64,000 nucleotides of DNA, from positions 1,240,001-1,304,000 of the forward strand of contig NZ_CP051130.1 of NCBI RefSeq assembly GCF_013378055.1. Reading direction: 5' to 3'. Below, in pieces: positions 54,018 through 64,000 of this stretch. Source of the DNA: Parasphingopyxis sp. CP4. GTDB taxonomy: Bacteria; Pseudomonadota; Alphaproteobacteria; Sphingomonadales; Sphingomonadaceae. The position numbers and the translations under genes were made by a program. Below the pieces are notes generated by a model that saw only the letters and a list, made by a program, of their open reading frames with translations, was not told the origin of the DNA and did no database searches. Within the stretch, counting starts at the first letter, position 1, and every line of letters begins with the position of its first letter.

Positions 54018-54914
54018 TTATAATTCAGCAACTTCTATAGGAAAGCTGCGTGCACAAAACTCGCAATCCACGCGAATCACGCCATCCTTATCGGCCATTT
54101 CAGCATGTTCTTCGGCACTGAATTGGCTGACCACCTGACGGATATGGACCGGGTCGCAGCGACAGCCCCGGCCAAGCGGCGATTGCGGAAGCACCCGAAT
54201 CTCGCCTTCATCGTGGAAAAGTCGCCAGATCAGCGCATCCAGAGCGAGCTCCGGATTGGCGAGTTCACCATCCGTGACTGTCTCACCCAATGTGCGGATA
54301 TGTTCCCATTCGGGATGATCGAGGCGCACATGCAGCCTTTCGCGACCCTCTTCGCCTTCTGCGAGGTGCTGCAACAACATTCCTCCGGCAACCCAACGGC
54401 CATTCTCATGCTGTTTCACCGAGATTCGGATCAAGCTCGGAATTTGTTCTGACTGGACGAAATAATGCTCTGCAGCCTCCGCCAGGGATTCCCCTTCCAG
54501 CGGTACGATGCCCTGGTACCGCTCGCCGGTTACAGCCTGATCAAATGTGATCGCCAGATAGCCTTGCCCGAACAAAGAGAAGAGTGAGGGGTCGACCGGC
54601 GCAGCCGCCAATCGCTCAGGATCATGCCGCACATAACCGCGCAGCTCACCGCCTTTATAGTCTGCGACCAGGAGCTCAACCACGCCATTTTGAGTCTGTG
54701 CCTGGATCGTCAGCTGGCCGCCCGCTTCTTTCAATGTCGAGCCGAACAAAGCCGCTAGCACAAGAGCTTCACCCAATAGCTGCGCCAGAGGTTTGGGATA
54801 GGCATGGGCTTCCAGCACCTCGTCGAGAACCGGTCCGATCCGAACAATCCGGCCACGCGCATTGCGTCCCGGAATGGAAAAACCGAGCGCCGTATCCGTC
54901 GTACTCGCGGTCAT
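54018..54914 (-). CDS. hslO: Redox-regulated chaperone Hsp33
   Basis: 298 residues. The zinc-binding redox switch is the C-terminal Cys251-x-Cys253 (GRGCRCD) and Cys284-x2-Cys287 (DCEFC). The N-terminal core has [20 protein letters not shown] and [14 protein letters not shown]. Oxidation of the cysteines turns on holdase activity. The start overlaps the argF stop by four bases, as in other alphaproteobacteria with argD-argF-hslO. Confidence 0.95.
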   Translation of the reverse strand: MTASTTDTALGFSIPGRNARGRIVRIGPVLDEVLEAHAYPKPLAQLLGEALVLAALFGSTLKEAGGQLTIQAQTQNGVVELLVADYKGGELRGYVRHDPERLAAAPVDPSLFSLFGQGYLAITFDQAVTGERYQGIVPLEGESLAEAAEHYFVQSEQIPSLIRISVKQHENGRWVAGGMLLQHLAEGEEGRERLHVRLDHPEWEHIRTLGETVTDGELANPELALDALIWRLFHDEGEIRVLPQSPLGRGCRCDPVHIRQVVSQFSAEEHAEMADKDGVIRVDCEFCARSFPIEVAEL

Positions 54915-55840
54915 CCGATCTTGCCGAAACACCAGCGCAATATGGCTTTTTGTGCGTGGAGGCGGTTCTCCGCTTCATCCCAGATTGCCGATTGCGGTCC
55001 GTCGATAACCTCTGAGGTCACTTCTTCACCACGATGGGCAGGCAAGCAGTGAAGGAAGATCGCGTCGCCTTTCGCCCCAGCCATGACCTCTTGCGTAACC
55101 TGGAATGGCTCAAGCGCGGCCAACTTTGCGTCGCCGCCTTTTTGACCCATGGAAATCCATGTGTCGGTGACGACAACATCGGCATCGGCCACTGCCGCCA
55201 TCGGGTTACGGGTGATCTCGACGGTTCCGCCGCGTTGGCGAGCTGCGGTCACTACTTCAGGATCGGGCAACAGGCTTTCCGGGCAGGCAACATGCACGTC
55301 GAATTTGAGAATACTGCCTGCTTCGATGATCGATGTGAGAACATTGTTGCCGTCGCCGAGCCACGCCCATTTTGTGCCGGCCAACCGGTTCAGACGCTCC
55401 AACACGGTCTGCATATCGGCCATGATCTGACAGGGATGCGAGCGATCGGTGAGCCCGTTGATAACAGGAACAGTTGCATGCTCTGCAAGCTCCAACAATT
55501 TGTCATGATTGTCCGTACGAATCATGATCGCATCGACATAGCGCGACAGGACGCGCGCTGTATCGGCGATCGTTTCTCCACGGCCAAGTTGCATCGTGCC
55601 GGATTCCAATACCATGGATGAACCGCCAAGTTGACGTATTCCCATGTCGAACGACGTTCGCGTGCGGGTTGAGTTCTTCTCGAACAGCATGGCCAGTGTG
55701 TGACCGCCGAGCGACGCGTTTTCGTCTGCCAATCCCTTCGGTTTACCCCCGCGCGCAGCCTTGCTGGTCAGGGCATCGTCGAGAATTGCGGCGAGCGCAT
55801 CGCCGCTGAGATCGGCCAGATCGAGGAAATGGCGCGTCAT
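54911..55840 (-). CDS. argF: Ornithine carbamoyltransferase
   Basis: 309 residues. The carbamoyl phosphate site [20 protein letters not shown], the [11 protein letters not shown] motif, the ornithine loop [10 protein letters not shown] and [13 protein letters not shown] are all visible. It makes citrulline in arginine synthesis. Four-base overlaps link it to argD before and hslO after. Confidence 0.96.
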   Translation of the reverse strand: MTRHFLDLADLSGDALAAILDDALTSKAARGGKPKGLADENASLGGHTLAMLFEKNSTRTRTSFDMGIRQLGGSSMVLESGTMQLGRGETIADTARVLSRYVDAIMIRTDNHDKLLELAEHATVPVINGLTDRSHPCQIMADMQTVLERLNRLAGTKWAWLGDGNNVLTSIIEAGSILKFDVHVACPESLLPDPEVVTAARQRGGTVEITRNPMAAVADADVVVTDTWISMGQKGGDAKLAALEPFQVTQEVMAGAKGDAIFLHCLPAHRGEEVTSEVIDGPQSAIWDEAENRLHAQKAILRWCFGKIG

Positions 55841-57021
55841 TGCTCTGGCGCCTCAAACTCCCGAGCCGCCGAAGACAGCAGCTCGATAAATTCGGTGATG
55901 TGGCTTTCCTCAATGTTAAGCGGCGGCAGGACGCGCAGGACATTGTTTGCCGCTGCCACGGTCAACAATCCACGCTCGCGCAGAAAGGGAACCAGCGGCT
56001 TGCTGTCGACCTTCATCTTGATGCCGAGCATCAATCCCATGCCTTGGACGCTTTCGAACAAATGGTCATGATTTGGAATCATCTGCTCAAGCGCCTGGCG
56101 CAATCGATCGCCCATCGCTTTCACATGATCAAAGAAGCCGTCTTCCAGGATCACATCGAGGACCGCTTCACCGGCCGCCATCGCCAGCGGCCCACCGCCA
56201 TAGGTGGAGCCATGCGTGCCAACGACCATGCCAGCCGCTGCTTTTTCTGTCGCCAGACAGGCGCCGAGCGGAAAACCGCCAGCAATGCCTTTTGCCGAGG
56301 CGAGAATATCCGGCTCGATCCCATATTGCTCATGCGCGAAGAAGGTACCGGTCCGGCCATATCCGCACTGCACTTCGTCCAGCACCAGCATTAGCCCATG
56401 CTCATCAGCCAGCTTGCGCAGACCCTGCAGGAATTCCGGGCTCGAGGGGCGGATACCGCCCTCGCCCTGAATGGGTTCGACGAGGAAACCGGCGGTCTGC
56501 GCGTCGACCGCCGCTGCCGCAGCATCCAGATTGTTGAACTCAACCGTTTCAAAGCCAGGCAGGACCGGTTCGAAGCCGCTCGTCATCTTTTCGGAGCCCG
56601 CTGCACTGATTGTCGCCATCGTCCGACCATGAAAGGCCGATGCAAAGGTGATCAGTTTTTTGCGTTCCGGAGCGCCATTGGCGAAATGATAGCGACGCGC
56701 AGTCTTGATCGCACATTCCACCGCTTCCGCGCCCGAATTGGTGAAGAATACCGTATCGGCGAAACTGTTGTCGCAGATGCGCTGCGCCAGATGCTCGCCC
56801 TGGGGGGAACCATACATGTTCGAGACATGGACAAGCTTCGCCGCCTGGTCCTGAATCGCCTTGGTCAGATGCGGATGACTGTGGCCCAGCAGGTTCACCG
56901 CGATACCGCTGGCAAAATCCAGATATCGCTCGCCTTGCTCACCAATCAGATAGGCACCCTCGCCGCGCACCGGCCGAACCGGGCTGCGAGGATATACGGG
57001 CATCAGAGGCGTGATCGTCAT
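55837..57021 (-). CDS. argD: Acetylornithine/succinyldiaminopimelate aminotransferase
   Basis: 394 residues of class III aminotransferase. Markers are [57 protein letters not shown] and the PLP Lys in [18 protein letters not shown]. The ATG at 57021 with GGA about eight bases upstream gives a normal N terminus. It is first in argD-argF-hslO. A hairpin with a T-rich tail lies just upstream. Confidence 0.95.
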   Translation of the reverse strand: MTITPLMPVYPRSPVRPVRGEGAYLIGEQGERYLDFASGIAVNLLGHSHPHLTKAIQDQAAKLVHVSNMYGSPQGEHLAQRICDNSFADTVFFTNSGAEAVECAIKTARRYHFANGAPERKKLITFASAFHGRTMATISAAGSEKMTSGFEPVLPGFETVEFNNLDAAAAAVDAQTAGFLVEPIQGEGGIRPSSPEFLQGLRKLADEHGLMLVLDEVQCGYGRTGTFFAHEQYGIEPDILASAKGIAGGFPLGACLATEKAAAGMVVGTHGSTYGGGPLAMAAGEAVLDVILEDGFFDHVKAMGDRLRQALEQMIPNHDHLFESVQGMGLMLGIKMKVDSKPLVPFLRERGLLTVAAANNVLRVLPPLNIEESHITEFIELLSSAAREFEAPEQ

Positions 57022-57044
57022 CGAATTGTTCCAGTCGGTATTCA

Positions 57045-57073
57045 CAAAGCAAAAGGCGGCCCTCATGGCCGCC
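57045..57073 (-). terminator. Hairpin terminator or attenuator ahead of argD
   Basis: On the minus strand GGCGGCC, loop ATGAG, GGCCGCC (seven G-C pairs) is followed by TTTTGCTTTG. It lies about 60 bases behind the ABC permease stop and 24 bases before the argD ATG. It most simply terminates the permease transcript; if the argD promoter lies above it, it would act as an attenuator. Confidence 0.6.
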
Positions 57074-57131
57074 AGAGATGCTCGCGTTATACCGATCCTA
57101 GGTTCAGGGCGTCAATCGACCAAGCGGGCGA

Positions 57132-57986
57132 TCAGCTCTTCACTTTCCAGCCTCTGACCAGCAACGTGTAGCACAGCGCGCACAGCGTGATGTTTAGAAG
57201 GGTCAGCACCGCTACACCGGTGAGCAGGTTCGAATCCGTTGCCCCGATAAATCCATAGCGGAAGCCGGAAATCACATAGAAGAAGGGATTGAAGGCACTG
57301 ATGGTCTGGAAGATCGGATCAAGCCGTTCAATCGTATAGAAAGTGCCTGACAACAGGGCCAGAGGCTGAACAACAAAGTTTGTTACCGCGGCGGCATGAT
57401 CAAATTTCTCCGCCCACATGGATGTCAGCACGCCAAACAGCGCCAGCATTATCGATCCCATGAGTCCGAAAAAGGCGATCGCCCAGAAATGTTCCGGCGA
57501 TACATCGATCCCCCAGAGCCACATGGCGGCCCATACGGCGACCCCAACGCATAAGGCGCGGGTCACGGCTCCGCCAACCAGCGCGACGAGCATTTCGAGT
57601 GTCGAGAGCGGCGGCATCAGATAATCGACGATCGTCCCCTGGATCTTGCCCACCAGCAGAGAGAAGCTGGAATTGGCAAAGCCATTCTGCATCATCCCCA
57701 TGACGATCAGGCCGGGTGCGAGGAACGCATTGAACGGCACGCCCAGAATTTCGCGATCGCCACGCCCCAGGGCGACGGTAAAGATCACCAGAAACAGCAA
57801 TGTCGTAAGCGCCGGCGCCCAGACGGTTTGTAACTGCACCTTGAAGAAACGGCGAACCTCCTTAATGTAGAGAGTTCGCAATCCAACCCAGTTAACAAAC
57901 GGGATAGCGGGTACGCCTGGTTCAGGCAGTGTTCGGGTTTCCTGCGCGTGAAGATTGGGGTCGCGCGATTGGGACTGGTTTGACAT
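57132..57986 (-). CDS. ABC-2 type transporter permease
   Basis: About 284 residues with six membrane helices of the ABC-2 fold. FKVQLQTVWAPALTTLLFLV, FLAPGLIVMGMMQNGFANSS, IQGTIVDYLMPPLSTLEMLV and VVQPLALLSGTFYTIERLDP are typical of the YadH-like exporter permeases. No ATP-binding partner is encoded in the neighbourhood. The ATG at 57986 is preferred over a TTG at 57992. It diverges from gcrA, 71 bases away. Confidence 0.88.
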   Translation of the reverse strand: MSNQSQSRDPNLHAQETRTLPEPGVPAIPFVNWVGLRTLYIKEVRRFFKVQLQTVWAPALTTLLFLVIFTVALGRGDREILGVPFNAFLAPGLIVMGMMQNGFANSSFSLLVGKIQGTIVDYLMPPLSTLEMLVALVGGAVTRALCVGVAVWAAMWLWGIDVSPEHFWAIAFFGLMGSIMLALFGVLTSMWAEKFDHAAAVTNFVVQPLALLSGTFYTIERLDPIFQTISAFNPFFYVISGFRYGFIGATDSNLLTGVAVLTLLNITLCALCYTLLVRGWKVKS

Positions 57987-58057
57987 CGCCAAGGCGAGTA
58001 TCTGCTTCGGCGCATTCCGGCAACCCAGTTGGGCTTTGACTCGAAGAAGGAAACATA

Positions 58058-58714
58058 ATGGCCTGGACCGACGAACGCATCGATGAACTCAAAACGATGT
58101 GGGAAAAAGGTATGACGGCGAGCCAGATCGCTGAGGCGCTTGGCGGGGTCAGCCGCAATGCCGTGATCGGCAAGGCCCATCGCCTTGGCTTGAAATCGCG
58201 ACCGTCGCCGGTGAAAGCCAAGGACGGAAAAGCGAAAAAGAAAAAACCGGCAGCAAAAGCGAAGGCCGCGCCCAAGGCAAAAGCGGCGCCCAAGCGCAAG
58301 GCCGCGCCTGCTGCGGCTCCTGCCCCAGCCGCAAAACCAGCAGCAGCAGCAGCGCCAAAGGCCGGAAACGCGCCGGCAGCGCCGCAATATCGATCAATCG
58401 GACCGGGCGGCTTTACGCGCCAGTCACCGGCTGACCAGCAGCCCTTGCCGCCAGCTCCGCCGCGTCGTCTCGTCCCGCAGAAGCTGGATCCGAAATATGA
58501 AGACGAAACCGGCCTGCTCGATCTCACCGAGAAGATCTGCAAATGGCCGATGGGTCATCCCGGCGAATCGGATTTTCATTTCTGCGGTGCCGAAGTGAAT
58601 CCGGGCTTTCCCTATTGCGTCGAGCATTGCGGCCGCGCCTATCAGGCTCAGCTGCCCCGCAAGGACCGTCGTCCGCCACCGCCGCTGCCCTTTGGTGGTC
58701 CGCGGGTTCGCTAA
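58058..58714 (+). CDS. gcrA: Cell-cycle regulator GcrA
   Basis: 218 residues. The N-terminal DNA-binding domain WTDERIDELKTMWEKGMTAS, then GVSRNAVIGKAHRLGL is diagnostic. A Lys/Ala/Pro linker of about 80 residues follows, then the sigma-70-interacting C-terminal part with KICKWPMGHPGESDFHFCG and PYCVEHCGRAYQ. GcrA binds methylated GANTC sites together with sigma-70 RNA polymerase. A GANTC site (GACTC at 58038-58042) lies 15 bases before the ATG. Confidence 0.93.
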   Translation: MAWTDERIDELKTMWEKGMTASQIAEALGGVSRNAVIGKAHRLGLKSRPSPVKAKDGKAKKKKPAAKAKAAPKAKAAPKRKAAPAAAPAPAAKPAAAAAPKAGNAPAAPQYRSIGPGGFTRQSPADQQPLPPAPPRRLVPQKLDPKYEDETGLLDLTEKICKWPMGHPGESDFHFCGAEVNPGFPYCVEHCGRAYQAQLPRKDRRPPPPLPFGGPRVR

Positions 58715-58758
58715 CACGGCCTTCGACAAGCCGGAGGAAATGGGAGTAAGGGGTCAGC

Positions 58759-62319
<3,561 letters not shown>

Positions 62320-62320
<1 letters not shown>

Positions 62321-63075
62321 CAGGTCGTTAGCGCAGCGACCAGATCGCGAACCTTTTTCTGCCGCCATTGGGGCAGAGGTGCCATCAGCCAATATGTCCG
62401 CTGGGCTTCTTCGCTCTCGCCAATCTCTGCTCCGGCGGCGTCAGCGAGCATTCGCGGCACGCGCGTCCGTCCGATACCCGACATGGCCGCTTCAAGCGCC
62501 AGGCCTGCATCCGCCACGATCAGGCGAATCTCGTCCGCCTTGCCGCCTTCCCAGCAGATAATTTCGCCCTCACCCACCCAAACGGCCTCGGGTTCGGCGA
62601 GCTTCACACCCATATGGTCACCAGGGCCGTCGGCAAGCCGGATCGCGAGATCGAGATTGGCTTCGGTAAAATCGAGATCATCGTCACTGGCGATCAGTTG
62701 GAAACGGAGGTCCGGATCCGTTTTCCCATATTCGGCTAGCCTCGGCAGAAGCCAATAGCGACTAAAATCGCGCGGTGCGGCAATGGTGAGACGACTCGAA
62801 GATTGCCCCTGGCGCATTGCCCGAACACTCTCTTCGAATTGCAGGAAGCCTTCGCGCAGCGCATCAAGACCGCGCTCCCCTTCCGGCGTCAGTTCCAATC
62901 CCTTTGGTGTGCGACGAAACAAGACGACACCAAGCGTATCTTCGAGCGCCCGAATCTGCTGGCCTACGGCCGCTGGTGTCACGGCGAGCTCATCAGCCGC
63001 CCGGGTAAAAGACAGGTGGCGCGCAGCCGCGTCAAAGACCCGCAGGCCATTCAATGGCAAGAGCGTGCGTTTCAT
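62320..63075 (-). CDS. LysR family regulator, GcvA-like, short
   Basis: 251 residues, about 50 fewer than usual. The N-terminal helix-turn-helix is clear (LRVFDAAARHLSFTRAADEL, then AVTPAAVGQQIRALED), as is FRRTPKGLELTPEGERGL. The effector domain begins SSRLTIAAPRDFSRYWLLPR but ends early after PLPQWRQKKVRDLV. The start overlaps the apaG stop by four bases. The target is unknown. Confidence 0.85.
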
Positions 63076-63470
63076 CCGGTTACGGCAGGCCCGGCGAGCG
63101 GGAAGCGCGGGATTTCTGCTTCAAATTCAGTGCCGTCGGTGCGGATCATGCGATAACTACCTTCCATCACACCATTGGGTGTCGCGAGCGGGCAACCGGA
63201 CACATAGTCGAAGGATTCCCCCGGCCCGATCATCGGCTGTTCACCGACAACACCCTCGCCTTCCACTTCCTGCTGTCGCCCATTGCCGTCTGTTATGAAC
63301 CAATGGCGGGTCACAAGCTGCACCGGTGCGTCACCGCAATTCTCGATGCGGATATGATAGGCCCAGAACCAGCGTTCCTTTTCGAGCTCCGATTGCTCAG
63401 GAAGGAAGCTAACCGATACCCGCACGATCACGTCTTCGGTCCGAGCGGCATGGGGAAACAGTGCGTTCAT
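63072..63470 (-). CDS. apaG: ApaG protein (CorD family)
   Basis: 132 residues of the single-domain fibronectin-III-like ApaG family: IVRVSVSFLPEQSE, FWAYHIRIENCGDAPVQLVT, RHWFITDGNGRQQEVEGEGV, VVGEQPMIGPGESFDYVSGC and GVMEGSYRM. Linked genetically to cobalt and magnesium resistance in enterobacteria. Four-base overlaps connect it to metZ before and lysR after. Confidence 0.93.
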   Translation of the reverse strand: MNALFPHAARTEDVIVRVSVSFLPEQSELEKERWFWAYHIRIENCGDAPVQLVTRHWFITDGNGRQQEVEGEGVVGEQPMIGPGESFDYVSGCPLATPNGVMEGSYRMIRTDGTEFEAEIPRFPLAGPAVTG

Positions 63471-64000
63471 AGCCCTGCTGCCTTCAGCGCACTATCGAGA
63501 TCTTCGATCAGATCCTGCGGATCCTCGAGGCCGATATTGATCCTCAGCATTGATTCATCGATTCCCATTTCTTCGCGTACCGCTTCATCGAGGCCGCTAT
63601 GCGTGGTTGACGCAGGATGCGTCATCAGGCTGCGCGAGTCTCCGATATTGTTCGATATGTCGACCAGTTCAAGCGCATCGAGCAAGGCATGCGCCTGGGT
63701 TCGTCCACCGTCCACGAAAAAGGAGAAGATCGGCCCGCATGCATCCATCTGGCTCATTGCCAGATTATGCTGCGGATGGCTCGCAAGTCCCGGATGGAGA
63801 ATGCGCGGAACGCGGCTCTCGATGAACTGGCCCACGGCAATCGCATTCTCGCTCTGCCGCCGGATGCGCAGATCGAGCGTCTCCAGCCCTTTGAGCACCA
63901 CCCATGCATTGAATGCCGACAATGTTGGCCCGGTATTACGGGTAAAGGGTAGCAGCGTTTCCAGAACGAATTCTTCCGTTCCGCAAATCGCGCCAGCCAA
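63467..64000 (-). CDS. metZ: O-succinylhomoserine sulfhydrylase, C-terminal part (cut by window edge)
   Basis: The last 177 codons of a gene that begins beyond the window. RNTGPTLSAFNAWVVLKGLE, ALELVDISNNIGDSRSL and MTHPASTTHSGLDEAVREEM are characteristic of the Cys/Met PLP family, closest to MetZ. The PLP lysine lies outside the window. It makes homocysteine from O-succinylhomoserine and sulfide. The stop overlaps apaG by four bases. Cystathionine gamma-synthase is the alternative. Confidence 0.85.
   Translation of the reverse strand: MAGAICGTEEFVLETLLPFTRNTGPTLSAFNAWVVLKGLETLDLRIRRQSENAIAVGQFIESRVPRILHPGLASHPQHNLAMSQMDACGPIFSFFVDGGRTQAHALLDALELVDISNNIGDSRSLMTHPASTTHSGLDEAVREEMGIDESMLRINIGLEDPQDLIEDLDSALKAAGL

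Overview
The window comes from an alphaproteobacterium, most likely of the order Sphingomonadales; I cannot name a genus. The evidence is gene content and order: a split glycine decarboxylase (gcvPA/gcvPB) behind a tandem glycine riboswitch, the alphaproteobacterial cell-cycle regulator GcrA, ispH-thrB-rnhA, argD-argF-hslO, a petA-petB-petC bc1 operon, a Tad/Cpa pilus cluster, a CTC-type L25 with an acidic tail, and a dispersed palindrome (CTGAACTTGTTTCAG core) of a kind I associate with sphingomonad genomes. GC looks close to 60 percent. Almost every base is coding, there is one tRNA, and I see no insertion sequence, prophage, integrase or CRISPR array.

Layout. 1-5.5 kb: a truncated exported protein, a YbaN-like membrane protein, a tandem UspA, an exported M28 peptidase, an exported methyltransferase-like protein, a family 5 uracil-DNA glycosylase, folK and tRNA-Lys(TTT). 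5.6-14 kb: a bile acid:sodium symporter-family transporter coupled to a DUF938 methyltransferase, an isoprenylcysteine-methyltransferase-type protein, the riboswitch-led gcvT-gcvH-gcvPA-gcvPB operon, then a lipoprotein and a MOSC protein. 14-18.8 kb: ispH-thrB-rnhA, a DUF1508 protein, and a hydrolase/FAD-oxidoreductase pair. 18.9-26 kb: cpaA-cpaB-cpaC-cpaD-cpaE-tadB-tadC, with no cpaF ATPase and no pilin gene. 26-33.5 kb (minus strand): glyQ-glyS-membrane protein-ppdK-DUF1214-DUF1254, a tightly coupled run. 33.7-41.8 kb: a PQQ dehydrogenase, a TraB/GumN lipoprotein, rplY-pth, an acetyltransferase, a Tat-signal SDR, a palindromic-repeat island, ychF and a MaoC hydratase. 41.8-47 kb: petA-petB-petC-apt, then trmL-hemF-acetyltransferase and a second palindrome pair. 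47-54 kb: a membrane protein, lipB, two unknown exported proteins, a two-module KpsC-type Kdo transferase, queC-queE and a possible 38-residue membrane microprotein. 54-64 kb: argD-argF-hslO, a lone ABC-2 permease, gcrA, a phytanoyl-CoA dioxygenase-family protein, parE, and metZ-apaG-lysR-acetyltransferase.

How it works together. Most is core metabolism and information processing: one-carbon flux from glycine, glycyl-tRNA charging, arginine, threonine and methionine synthesis, isoprenoid, heme, lipoate and queuosine synthesis, respiratory complex III and chromosome decatenation. Translational coupling is pervasive: thirteen ATGA four-base stop/start overlaps and three one-base overlaps.

I did not find a clearly new multi-gene system. 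The most interesting loose ends are the Tad cluster without its ATPase, a low-GC patch inside glyS, the candidate microprotein whose codons also form a terminator hairpin, two normally cytosolic enzyme folds that carry export signals, the split DUF1214/DUF1254 pair behind ppdK, and two palindromic repeat islands. All calls come from reading the sequence; no database search was run.
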